A stretch of DNA of 10,733 bases, from contig JAFPLG010000013.1 of the NCBI GenBank assembly GCA_017402895.1, forward strand, positions 1 to 10,733. The letters are read 5' to 3'. Position numbers and translations under genes: made by a program. Of the stretch, positions 1-6,273 are shown in pieces. Position 1 is the first letter of the stretch. Each line of letters opens with the position of its first letter. The notes under the pieces are model-generated. The model searched no databases. It had not been told where the DNA came from and saw only the letters and a program-made list of their open reading frames with translations. Source of the DNA: Paludibacteraceae bacterium. Its GTDB lineage: Bacteria > Bacteroidota > Bacteroidia > Bacteroidales > Paludibacteraceae.

Positions 1-1934
1 AAGCAGACAAGAAACGTGCTGAGGCCGAGAAAGCCCGTAACAAACAAGCTGAGGCTCGTCAGAAAGAAATAGATAAGAAAGAAGCCGAGAAGCAACGCAT
101 TGCAGACGAGCGCAAGCGAGAGATCGAAAAACGTGAAGCTGCCGAGCAAGCTCGCGACGAAGCCATTCTCCGTCGCTGGGAACGCAGCCAAAAAGAACAG
201 CCTAAACACCTGTTCAACCTGAGCCTTCGTGCCGGCTATGCTGCGCTGATGGATAAGATCAACCCGACCGCAGACGGTACGCTTTGGGGGGCAGGGACGG
301 TCAACCAGAACAACGCCCTCCAGCAACTCGTCGGTGGTCCCGGTGTAGGACTGCGCCTTGGTTACGAATTGGAGTACAAGAAATTCCGCTTCGAGACAGG
401 TATTGACTTCGACTACTTCAACTCTGCATCCAAATACGGATTCCAGGCTACACGCAGAGACTTGACGTATGGTGCCACCTACAACTACCTATTTGACAAC
501 ATGCGCGAAGTACGCAATGCCGGATATGTAGGTATTCCGTTGATGTTTGGTGCACAGTTCAATCGTTTCTACTTCCTGGTAGGTCCTAAAGTAAGCTACG
601 GCTTCACGCTGGGCAAATACACCCAGTCCGGTCAGTATGACATCACTGTCAACGACCCCGCTCTCTTAGAGCCCTACGGTATGGGTATTTACGATCTGCC
701 AAAATCGGACAACACACAAGCGCCTATCAAGCTCAAACAACCCGACGTACGCATCTGTGCTGAGATTGGATTGGATCTGGACGAGTGGCTCCACCGCGAT
801 GCAGATCCCAAGGACAAGAAACGCAAGAAAGTGAAAGAGGGTGAGCGCCAACCGTTTGGTCGCGAATATATCCACTACAAGTTGGGCCTCTTTGCCGAAT
901 ACGGTGTACTGAACACCAACGCCACTCCCGCCACTAATCCTATAGAATTTGCAGCCAACAACACCTTGGTTCAGAAGACCAACACCATGTTGGCTATGAA
1001 TGGCGACACCAAGCTCAACACCCTATTCGTAGGAGCACGCTTTGCCATTCAGTTCCAAGTGCCGGGACGTGAGCCGGAGATGCCTTCGTCTTATGCCGAC
1101 ATTCGAATCATCGACGACAAGACAGGCCTGCCTATCAACAATGCCGTTGTCAACATCTCGGACGTACAAACCGAGAAGACGGTCGTTCGCAATAAGAAAC
1201 TGGCTAAAGGTACCATCAGCCAGAAGTCGAAATTCGGCAGCTATTCCGTACTCGCTTCGGCCGACAACTACAAGAACAATAGCGCCATCTATACCATTGA
1301 TTCGATTGGCCATATGCCGGTGGATATCCGATTGATACCGAAGCCCATCTTCCGCGTGACAGTTTCCGACCGCGAGAGTGGACTGCCGTTGATGGCAAAT
1401 GTGCAGATCCGCAAACGTGGCACAGAAGAAAACCGCTATACGCTGGCTACCGACTCCGCTAATGGTAGTAGCAGCCAGATGTTGGCCGATACAGTCTCCT
1501 ACTCTATCCATATTGAACAGTTTGGCTACGAACCGTTTGATGGTCTGATTACCGACCTCGGCGACTCCATGCACATTGCTATGACGCCTATCAAGCAAGA
1601 GGTGTTTATCCTCAAGAACATGTTCTTTGCCACCAACAAGACACGTATCCTGCCAACCTCAGAGGAAGAGTTGAACGGTCTGTATCAGTACCTGGAGCGT
1701 CATCCTGAGATTCGCATCAAGATTGTCGGCCATACCGACAGTGTAGGTAAGGATGAGGCCAACCAGAAACTATCCGAAGGACGTGCCAATGCCGTGATGA
1801 AAGAACTGATCAAGCGTGGTATCGATCCGAGTCGTCTGGAAGCAGAAGGACGCGGCGAGACCGAACCGATCGACACCAACGATACGGAAGAAGGACGTCA
1901 GAACAACCGTCGTGTAGAGATACACATCCTATAA
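1..1934 (+). CDS. OmpA-family outer-membrane protein with coiled coil, central beta-barrel and C-terminal peptidoglycan-binding domain (5' partial)
   Basis: The frame is open from the first complete codon at base 3, so the ATG at 249 is internal and the gene begins before the window; 643 residues are visible. Residues 1-60 are almost purely charged and alanine-rich (repeated EAEK, EARQKE and KREAAEQ-like runs), a predicted coiled coil. Residues about 70-352 alternate like outer-membrane strands (LFNLSLRAGY, GYVGIPLMFG, FYFLVGPKVSYGF) and resemble the OMP_b-brl_2 porin-like barrel family. Two Ig-like or carboxypeptidase-regulatory-like repeats follow (about 363-446 and 448-530). The C-terminus (532-643) is an OmpA domain with GHTDSVG and LSEGRANAV, containing the Asp and Arg that contact diaminopimelate in this family, and ends RRVEIHIL. 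The expected role is to tie the outer membrane to peptidoglycan. A periplasmic or surface position for the coiled coil cannot be decided here. No terminator is visible before the next gene. Confidence 0.88.
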   Translation, partial: ADKKRAEAEKARNKQAEARQKEIDKKEAEKQRIADERKREIEKREAAEQARDEAILRRWERSQKEQPKHLFNLSLRAGYAALMDKINPTADGTLWGAGTVNQNNALQQLVGGPGVGLRLGYELEYKKFRFETGIDFDYFNSASKYGFQATRRDLTYGATYNYLFDNMREVRNAGYVGIPLMFGAQFNRFYFLVGPKVSYGFTLGKYTQSGQYDITVNDPALLEPYGMGIYDLPKSDNTQAPIKLKQPDVRICAEIGLDLDEWLHRDADPKDKKRKKVKEGERQPFGREYIHYKLGLFAEYGVLNTNATPATNPIEFAANNTLVQKTNTMLAMNGDTKLNTLFVGARFAIQFQVPGREPEMPSSYADIRIIDDKTGLPINNAVVNISDVQTEKTVVRNKKLAKGTISQKSKFGSYSVLASADNYKNNSAIYTIDSIGHMPVDIRLIPKPIFRVTVSDRESGLPLMANVQIRKRGTEENRYTLATDSANGSSSQMLADTVSYSIHIEQFGYEPFDGLITDLGDSMHIAMTPIKQEVFILKNMFFATNKTRILPTSEEELNGLYQYLERHPEIRIKIVGHTDSVGKDEANQKLSEGRANAVMKELIKRGIDPSRLEAEGRGETEPIDTNDTEEGRQNNRRVEIHIL

Positions 1935-1975
1935 GACCCGCGTCATAACGAATCTTAACAGGAGTAAACTCTATA

Positions 1976-2019
1976 ACGGGACCATCACGGGACCATCTAC
2001 CAATGACAGGTCAATGGTC
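1976..2019 (+). repeat. 11-bp perfect tandem duplication feeding a hairpin
   Basis: ACGGGACCATC occurs at 1976-1986 and again at 1987-1997 without a gap. The GACCAT of the second copy (1991-1996) pairs with ATGGTC at 2014-2019, and an inner ACC/GGT pairing extends the stem. The first copy offers an alternative left arm. The hairpin is followed by A residues rather than T residues, so it is not a standard plus-strand terminator. It sits in the 5' flank of the large exported protein gene. Confidence 0.5.
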
Positions 2020-2050
2020 TTAAAAAAAGTAAACTTTGAAAAAACGAAAT

Positions 2051-4771
2051 ATGAAAACACATTTTAAAGCGTTTTTGCTTATCGTATTATTCGTAGGAAT
2101 GACCATTCCGGCATGGGGCCAAGCCTCCACGCAGGGAAAGGAGTTCTGGGTAAGTTCTACCCTCGTCTGCTCGCCAGACAAGGCGACACCTACTCCTTAC
2201 ATTGCCATTTCTGCAGAAAAAGCGTGTACGGTAACTATCACCGGCGGCGTGGGGAATGCTATCAACATCACCCAGCAACTGGCAGCCGGTTCATGGAGTG
2301 AGTTTGGTAATGGTACGGCTAGCCAGACCAACCCTACAACAGGTCCGATCAAAGTGCCGATGGATGCCAGCAAATGGTATCCTACGTCCATGAACAATGC
2401 CAATAATGTATCCACTTTGGCCGGTCAGAAGAACATGTACGGCTTGCACATCACGGCTACGGAGAACATCTCAGTGTATGTGATCTTGAGTTCGCTCCAC
2501 TCCATGGATGCCAGTAACATCTTGCCACTCACTGCCCTTGGTAGCGAGTACTACACCCAAGATTACTGGTCCAAAGTAAAGTCTGATTTCGACGATGCAG
2601 TCGGTCTGACAACCATCCTCGGAACCGAAGATAACACCACCGTGGAGATCATCCCGAACGGAGATACCTTCGATGGCCACCTGAGCGGCCAGCTCTATAC
2701 GGTCACGCTCAACCAAGGCCAGACCTATTATATGGTAACTAAGAAAGGTGACAAACTGGCCGGTAGCCATATCCAAGCCAAGAACGGCAAAAAGATTGCG
2801 GTTTATTGCGGTGTGCCTATCACCAACGTGCCTACGGGCATAGCAGCTCGTGACTGCTTGTTCGAGCAATCGATGCCGGTTGATTACTGGGGAACCCAGT
2901 TTATCGTCACCCGCTCGCTGGAGAAAAACGGTAACCTCATCGGCATCACCGCTACACAACGTGGCACGGAGATCAAAGTCGATGGTTATACCCAGGCATA
3001 TATCAACGAAGGCGAGACCTATTATATCATGCTCCAGTCTGCCAACGATCCGAACGCTAACAAAGCCGGCGATAGTCCTATCGACCTTGTCGTTACGCAG
3101 GACGTTGCGTATATCGAGACCAGTTGCCCGTGTGCCGTATATAACTACGATACCGGTAACTCCTACAAAGGCAAGAATGCCGATGAGATCGTCAACGGTC
3201 AAGGTGACCCATCGTCTGTTTGGGTATCACCTATCCAGCAGAAGATTGGTAAGATTACCTTCGGTACGTGCTATACGTCCAAGACGAACGACCACTTCCT
3301 CAACGTAGTGACTGAGACCGCTACCTGCCAAAACACCAAACTGACAGCACTCAAAGGTGCGTCACAAGTGGATAAGACTTCTTTACTCACTTGGACACCG
3401 GTTCCTGGAAACCCGACCTACTCCTATGCACGTGCTAAAATCGGCACAAGCGCCACGAAAGAATACAGCGTCTTCCGTCTGGAGAATGCCAAGGGCTTTA
3501 TCGCAACCGTCTACGGAAACGGCGAAGATGAGTCCTATGCCTACTCTGCCGGTTCGGCTGCAGTAGAACAAGGTGTGAACGTTAACGGCGAAACCTTCAC
3601 CAACGGGTATATCAGCGATAGCCGTTTCTGCATGGGCTCGGAAATGGAATTCAATGCCAATGTCGGAACCGACGAGATCACCCGCGTGGACTGGAATTTC
3701 GGTGATGGTATCACCAACAATTACTCTACCGCACAAGTCAACCACACCTATACGGTGCCCGGATGGTATGACGTACGCGCAGACCTCTACGGTCATCAGG
3801 TTTGTACAACCGAAGATAATAAGTTCTTAGGTTCTGTTAAATTCTCCTTCCGCGTTGTTCGTCCGGACACGATCCGCCATCAGAAGTACGAGTGCGTAGC
3901 TGAGGATTACCAAGGCGAGATGGGTCGTCTCGACACCATGTATTATGATTGCGACTCGGTAGTTATCACCGGTGTCGAATACGGTCGTGAGTCCAGTTCA
4001 AGTTATGATCTCGTAGCACGCGATGGATACGAACTGAATGGCTCATGGTACACGGCGCCTTATCAGGAAGTAACGTGGGTTGCCGGCAAGAACGCACAAC
4101 GTTGCGACTCACTCGTAACCTGCCGTCTGCGCATCATTACCTGTCTGGATATGAATATCCCGAACAATGCCGACCAACAGCACGTTTGTCCGGGTGATCG
4201 CTTCGATCTGCCGTATAACTATTTCAAGGGCGATATCGGTGAGACCCACTTCATCTTTGGCAACAAGGACGTGATTGTCACGCCTTCGCAGGGATATATC
4301 TCGCTGCCGACCAATGACATGAAGCCGGGTATCTACCAAGCGAAGATCACCGTTCAGGACACGATCTGTGACCAAGTACTGGAATTCCCGATAGACTTCA
4401 CGGTCTTCTACCCGAGCGATATCTTCAAGTATAAGTTCAACAACGTCCTGGCTGTTTACAACAAGGCCAACAACGGTGGTTATGACTTCGTCGCTTATCA
4501 GTGGTATCGAAACGGAGAACCTATCCCGGGTGCAACCGAGTCGGTTTACCATACCGAAGAGCCTTTCACACTCGGAGACACGTATTTCGTAATGCTGACA
4601 CGTGCTGACGGACTTGTTCTTCCGTCCTGCCCACAAACAATAGAGATCGTACCAAACTACGAGCTGGATCAGAACCAAGCACCACAAGCACGTAAACAAA
4701 TGATCAATCAGCGACTCTACATTTATATCGAAGACCGAGTATACGACTCGCATGGTCAACGCATTAAATAA
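2051..4771 (+). CDS. Large exported adhesin-like protein: IgGFc-binding-like region, PKD domain, Ig-like domain, Bacteroidales-type C-terminal tail
   Basis: I chose the ATG at 2051 (906 aa). It begins MKTHFKAFLLIVLFVGMTIPAWGQ, a clean signal peptide; the in-frame TTG at 2036 only adds MKKRN. Residues about 140-395 resemble the IgGFc_binding N-terminal domain (for example SEYYTQDYW and ILGTEDNTTVEIIP). A PKD fold lies near 540-585, marked by VDWNFGDG and later HTYTVPGWYDV. Two cysteine-bearing stretches around 610-700 share a CDSV/CDSL motif. An Ig-like domain near 815-855 carries YQWYRNGEPIPGATESVYHT. The last 25 residues (RLYIYIEDRVYDSHGQRIK) resemble a short tail (G-Q-x-Y-I...Y...G-x-x-V/I-K) that I recall at the C-termini of many Bacteroidales exported proteins, so surface delivery is likely, perhaps by T9SS; this is inference. 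No enzymatic motif was seen. The partner or ligand is unknown, and the IgGFc name does not prove antibody binding. Only 8 bases separate it from the phosphatase gene, suggesting co-transcription. Confidence 0.8.
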   Translation: MKTHFKAFLLIVLFVGMTIPAWGQASTQGKEFWVSSTLVCSPDKATPTPYIAISAEKACTVTITGGVGNAINITQQLAAGSWSEFGNGTASQTNPTTGPIKVPMDASKWYPTSMNNANNVSTLAGQKNMYGLHITATENISVYVILSSLHSMDASNILPLTALGSEYYTQDYWSKVKSDFDDAVGLTTILGTEDNTTVEIIPNGDTFDGHLSGQLYTVTLNQGQTYYMVTKKGDKLAGSHIQAKNGKKIAVYCGVPITNVPTGIAARDCLFEQSMPVDYWGTQFIVTRSLEKNGNLIGITATQRGTEIKVDGYTQAYINEGETYYIMLQSANDPNANKAGDSPIDLVVTQDVAYIETSCPCAVYNYDTGNSYKGKNADEIVNGQGDPSSVWVSPIQQKIGKITFGTCYTSKTNDHFLNVVTETATCQNTKLTALKGASQVDKTSLLTWTPVPGNPTYSYARAKIGTSATKEYSVFRLENAKGFIATVYGNGEDESYAYSAGSAAVEQGVNVNGETFTNGYISDSRFCMGSEMEFNANVGTDEITRVDWNFGDGITNNYSTAQVNHTYTVPGWYDVRADLYGHQVCTTEDNKFLGSVKFSFRVVRPDTIRHQKYECVAEDYQGEMGRLDTMYYDCDSVVITGVEYGRESSSSYDLVARDGYELNGSWYTAPYQEVTWVAGKNAQRCDSLVTCRLRIITCLDMNIPNNADQQHVCPGDRFDLPYNYFKGDIGETHFIFGNKDVIVTPSQGYISLPTNDMKPGIYQAKITVQDTICDQVLEFPIDFTVFYPSDIFKYKFNNVLAVYNKANNGGYDFVAYQWYRNGEPIPGATESVYHTEEPFTLGDTYFVMLTRADGLVLPSCPQTIEIVPNYELDQNQAPQARKQMINQRLYIYIEDRVYDSHGQRIK

Positions 4772-4779
4772 ACGTACTG

Positions 4780-5478
4780 GTGAAAGAGTTATTAAAACAC
4801 AATAGTGTATTTCTTGGACTAAGCCTGATACTCATCATAGTATTGGGCTTAGCCCTTTTATACATCCCTAAAGGCGAGTTACATCTGCTGCTGTGCGACC
4901 GCCACACATGCGCGCGCGATACATTCTATAGATATTATACCCAAATGGCAGAGTGGACACCCTATGTCATTTGCCTATTGCTACTTTTCTATCGGGCCGG
5001 TTCTGCCGCAATGGCTGCAGTCGGCGTAGCACTGAGTGGCCTCTGCACACAAATCATCAAGCATATTGTAGATGCTCCTCGTCCGCTCACGTGGTTTGCG
5101 ACTCATTTTCCGAACGTACAACTTCCGCTTGTAGATGGCGTCAAGATGAGCCAATACTACTCCTTCCCCAGTGGTCATACAACAACCTTTTTCGCACTGT
5201 TCTTTGCTTTGAGCATCATCCTAACTGAAAGGATAAGTCGCTCCGGCAAAACAACTCATTTCGAGAGAACCATAAGTTACATGGCCCAAATCGTTCTATT
5301 CGTAGCAGCTACGCTCGGAGGTTATAGTCGCATCTATCTAAGTCAGCATTTCGCAGCAGATGCTTTAGCCGGAATTGTAGTCGGAATAGCCATTACTCTC
5401 GTCAGCTACGCCATTTTTCATCGTTCTGAGGATAAAAAATGGTATAATTATCATTTTTTTGCAAAAAAATGCACCTAA
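4780..5478 (+). CDS. PAP2-family membrane phosphatase (undecaprenyl-pyrophosphate or lipid phosphatase type)
   Basis: This 232-residue integral membrane protein starts at GTG (4780); the frame has a TAA at 4765-4767 and no ATG before residue 56, so GTG is the only sensible start. All three PAP2 signature motifs are intact: KX6RP (K94, R101, P102), PSGH (130-133), and SRX5HX3D (S183, R184, H190, D194). H133 is the expected acid/base residue, H190 the nucleophile, and D194 its partner. Hydrophobic segments near 9-29, 61-84, 134-149, 168-180 and 193-213 give about five or six membrane spans. Related enzymes dephosphorylate undecaprenyl pyrophosphate, lipid A or phosphatidyl lipids; which one applies here cannot be read from the sequence. 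It follows the exported-protein gene by 8 bases. The 3' end of the gene contains an AT palindrome and abuts the tRNA-Val promoter by 2 bases. Confidence 0.92.
   Translation: MKELLKHNSVFLGLSLILIIVLGLALLYIPKGELHLLLCDRHTCARDTFYRYYTQMAEWTPYVICLLLLFYRAGSAAMAAVGVALSGLCTQIIKHIVDAPRPLTWFATHFPNVQLPLVDGVKMSQYYSFPSGHTTTFFALFFALSIILTERISRSGKTTHFERTISYMAQIVLFVAATLGGYSRIYLSQHFAADALAGIVVGIAITLVSYAIFHRSEDKKWYNYHFFAKKCT
5452..5471. repeat. Perfect 20-bp AT palindrome at the end of the PAP2 gene
   Basis: CATTTTTTTGCAAAAAAATG is its own reverse complement. It encodes residues HFFAKK near the C-terminus of the PAP2 protein. Its left half can instead pair with AAAAAATG at 5434-5441 (loop of 10), giving an alternative terminator-like hairpin ending in a T run at 5454-5460. 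It may end transcription of the upstream operon just before the tRNA promoter, although no separate terminator is otherwise visible. Confidence 0.5.
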
Positions 5479-5480
5479 AA

Positions 5481-5512
5481 TTTGCGTATATGAAAAAAAA
5501 GCAGTACCTTTG
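5481..5512 (+). promoter_or_regulatory. Bacteroidetes-type promoter of tRNA-Val
   Basis: TTTG at 5481-5484 (-33 element), a 20-base spacer, and TACCTTTG at 5505-5512 match the Bacteroidetes primary-sigma consensus TTTG/TAnnTTTG exactly. Transcription would begin near 5517-5519, leaving a leader of about 14 bases before the tRNA. The spacer ends AAAAAAAAGCAG, the same as in the tRNA-Thr promoter. Confidence 0.88.
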
Positions 5513-5531
5513 CACTCGCTTTTGAAAAAAA

Positions 5532-5606
5532 GGGCGTTTAGCTCAGCTGGTTTAGAGCATCTGCCTTACAAGCAGAGGGTCTGCGGTTCGAATCCGTAAA
5601 CGCCCA
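5532..5606 (+). tRNA. tRNA-Val (anticodon TAC)
   Basis: A complete cloverleaf is visible. Acceptor stem GGGCGTT/AACGCCC spans 5532-5538 and 5599-5605; the D arm is GCTC...GAGC. The anticodon stem TCTGC/GCAGA encloses loop CTTACAA with anticodon TAC. The T stem TGCGG/CCGTA encloses TTCGAAT, and the discriminator A is at 5606. The 3' CCA is not encoded. It decodes GTA, and other valine codons by wobble depending on modification. Confidence 0.97.
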
Positions 5607-5608
5607 CA

Positions 5609-5648
5609 ACCCGCAAGGGTGAGAGAACATCGCAAGATGTTCTTTTTT
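5609..5648 (+). terminator. Intrinsic terminator of tRNA-Val with a preceding small GCAA hairpin
   Basis: A short stem ACCC-GCAA-GGGT (5609-5620) is followed by a stronger stem GAACATC-GCAA-GATGTTC (5625-5642) and six T residues (5643-5648). Both hairpins have GCAA tetraloops of the stable GNRA type. The second is a standard rho-independent terminator; the first may act as a 3' processing guide for the tRNA precursor. Confidence 0.85.
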
Positions 5649-5810
5649 GTTATATAGAAGTCCAGTCTATGCTTGTATAAGCACAGAATTCTATAGAACA
5701 AAAAAATAACTGGTAAGTTTCTCATCTTTGAGGGTTGTGCAGAACTAACAGCGTTGCCTCTGGATTACGCAGCAATCCGCAAACGTATATCAAGAAAAAC
5801 CTCACCTACA
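5649..5810. other. Non-coding spacer between the two tRNA transcription units
   Basis: I see no credible gene here. A nested inverted repeat lies at 5653-5695: outer arms TATAGAA (5653-5659) and TTCTATA (5689-5695), inner hairpin TGCTT-GTAT-AAGCA (5670-5683). A further small hairpin GGATT/AATCC is at 5762-5778. Neither is followed by a T run. Short open frames crossing the region lack start signals and family resemblance. Confidence 0.5.
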
Positions 5811-5841
5811 AAAAAAAGAGACCTCATACGACGTCCCTTTT
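5811..5841 (-). terminator. Distal terminator hairpin of the tRNA-Thr array
   Basis: Read on the minus strand, AAAAGGGAC pairs with GTCTCTTTT (one G-U pair) around a 10-base loop, followed by further T residues. It lies directly after the outermost tRNA 3'-end copy. It has the same position relative to the tRNA fragment as the two other array terminators but a different stem and loop sequence. Confidence 0.7.
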
Positions 5842-5862
5842 GAGCCACTGGGCGGACTCGAA
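5842..5862 (-). pseudogene. tRNA-Thr 3'-end fragment, distal copy
   Basis: These 21 bases are identical to 6073-6093 of the intact tRNA-Thr gene. On the minus strand they run from the T-loop (TTCGAGT) through the 3' T-stem strand (CCGCC) and the 3' acceptor strand (CAGTGGC) to discriminator T. The homology stops precisely where the T-loop begins. No D arm, anticodon arm or 5' acceptor strand is present, so it cannot be a functional tRNA alone. Confidence 0.9.
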
Positions 5863-5927
5863 AATTGCCACAGGCAATAATCGACAGAGCGGAGCGGCGA
5901 AGAACCCCGAGGCGGGAGAGTCCGCAC

Positions 5928-5956
5928 AAAAAAAAGGGAACATTCCGTTCCTTTTT
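5928..5956 (-). terminator. Internal terminator of array unit A
   Basis: The stem GGAAC/GTTCC (plus-strand 5937-5941 and 5947-5951) encloses ATTCC and is flanked by A residues on the left and T residues on the right, so it can act on either strand. On the minus strand it ends in eight T residues. One C is missing compared with the copy at 6044-6072, turning a G-C pair into G-U. Confidence 0.75.
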
Positions 5957-5977
5957 GAGCCACTGGGCGGACTCGAA
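5957..5977 (-). pseudogene. tRNA-Thr 3'-end fragment, proximal copy
   Basis: This second exact 21-base copy of the tRNA-Thr 3' end (T-loop to discriminator plus one base) lies 116 bases from the same block in the intact gene and 115 bases from the distal copy. It has the same sharp homology limit at the T-loop and is followed on the minus strand by unit A's terminator. Confidence 0.9.
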
Positions 5978-6043
5978 AATTGCAACAGGCAATAATCGTT
6001 CGAGCGCAGCGAGATAAGAACCCCGAGGCGGGAGAGTCCGCAC

Positions 6044-6072
6044 AAAAAAAGGGAACATTCCGTTCCCTTTTT
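6044..6072 (-). terminator. Intrinsic terminator immediately after tRNA-Thr
   Basis: GGGAAC (6051-6056) and GTTCCC (6062-6067) form a stem around ATTCC, extended by A-T pairs to about 11 bp, with seven T residues on the minus-strand exit side. It begins 2 bases after the mature tRNA 3' end. If fully efficient, the array beyond it would rarely be transcribed from the tRNA promoter. Confidence 0.85.
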
Positions 6073-6073
6073 G

Positions 6074-6146
<73 letters not shown>

Positions 6147-6176
6147 AAAACGGCTTCTTTCTGCCGAAAGCGGATG

Positions 6177-6208
6177 CAAAGGTACTGCTTTTTTTTGAAT
6201 TACGCAAA
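6177..6208 (-). promoter_or_regulatory. Bacteroidetes-type promoter of tRNA-Thr
   Basis: On the minus strand, TTTG (6208-6205), a 20-base spacer and TACCTTTG (6184-6177) match the consensus exactly. The start point would fall near 6171, giving a leader of about 25 bases that can form a CGGC/GCCG hairpin (6151-6166) before the tRNA. The TTTGCGTA start and AAAAAAAAGCAG spacer end are shared with the tRNA-Val promoter. Confidence 0.88.
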
Positions 6209-6223
6209 TAATTTTGCAAATAT

Positions 6224-6255
6224 TTTGTATATATGGTATAATTTTTGTACCTTTG
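6224..6255 (+). promoter_or_regulatory. Bacteroidetes-type promoter of the T9SS plug gene
   Basis: TTTG at 6224-6227, a 20-base spacer, and TACCTTTG at 6248-6255. Transcription would start near 6260, leaving only about 8 to 14 bases before the ATG at 6268 or 6274. It is back to back with the tRNA-Thr promoter; the two -33 elements lie 15 bases apart. Confidence 0.82.
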
Positions 6256-6273
6256 CAGGCGTTAAGAATGCTT

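Larger units (their letters stand above)
5842..6072 (-). repeat. Tandem array (115 bp + 116 bp) of units built on the tRNA-Thr 3' end
   Basis: Unit A (5842-5956) and unit B (5957-6072) are nearly identical and continue into the intact tRNA-Thr gene, whose 3' end (6073-6093) is the third copy of the shared block. In plus-strand order, each unit holds: a copy of the tRNA 3' end; an ATTGC[C/A]-ACA-GGCAAT hairpin; a variable stretch of 17-18 bases (5884-5900 versus 5999-6016); a CCCG-AGG-CGGG hairpin; GAGTCCGC, the reverse complement of GCGGACTC in the tRNA part; and a terminator hairpin. Outside the variable stretch I count only one substitution (5869 versus 5984 region), one A-run length change and one missing C in the terminator. 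The layout resembles the tyrT tandem repeats of E. coli, which also each carry the tRNA 3' end. Confidence 0.9.

Noticed and set aside
249..251. ATG at 249 as the start of the OmpA-family gene
   Set aside because: The same frame is open back to base 3 and encodes a coherent coiled coil and the first barrel strand, so this ATG is internal.
1023..1598. Minus-strand open frame of 191 codons
   Set aside because: Antisense shadow of the OmpA-family gene with no family resemblance.
2036..2038. TTG at 2036 as the start of the large exported protein
   Set aside because: An ATG 15 bases later gives a normal signal peptide directly; the TTG also overlaps a possible -7 element.
2471..3202. Minus-strand open frame of 243 codons
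   Set aside because: Lies wholly antisense to the well-supported exported-protein gene and has no recognisable domain.
5842..6072. CRISPR array
   Set aside because: Only two ~115-bp near-identical units without short unique spacers, and the shared block is a tRNA 3' end; no cas genes.
5842..6072. Integron attC sites
   Set aside because: The inverted repeats are suggestive, but no GTTRRRY/RYYYAAC core pair is found and there is no integrase or cassette gene.
6214..6216. TTG at 6214 as the start of the plug gene
   Set aside because: It would translate through the promoter; the signal peptide begins at 6268/6274.
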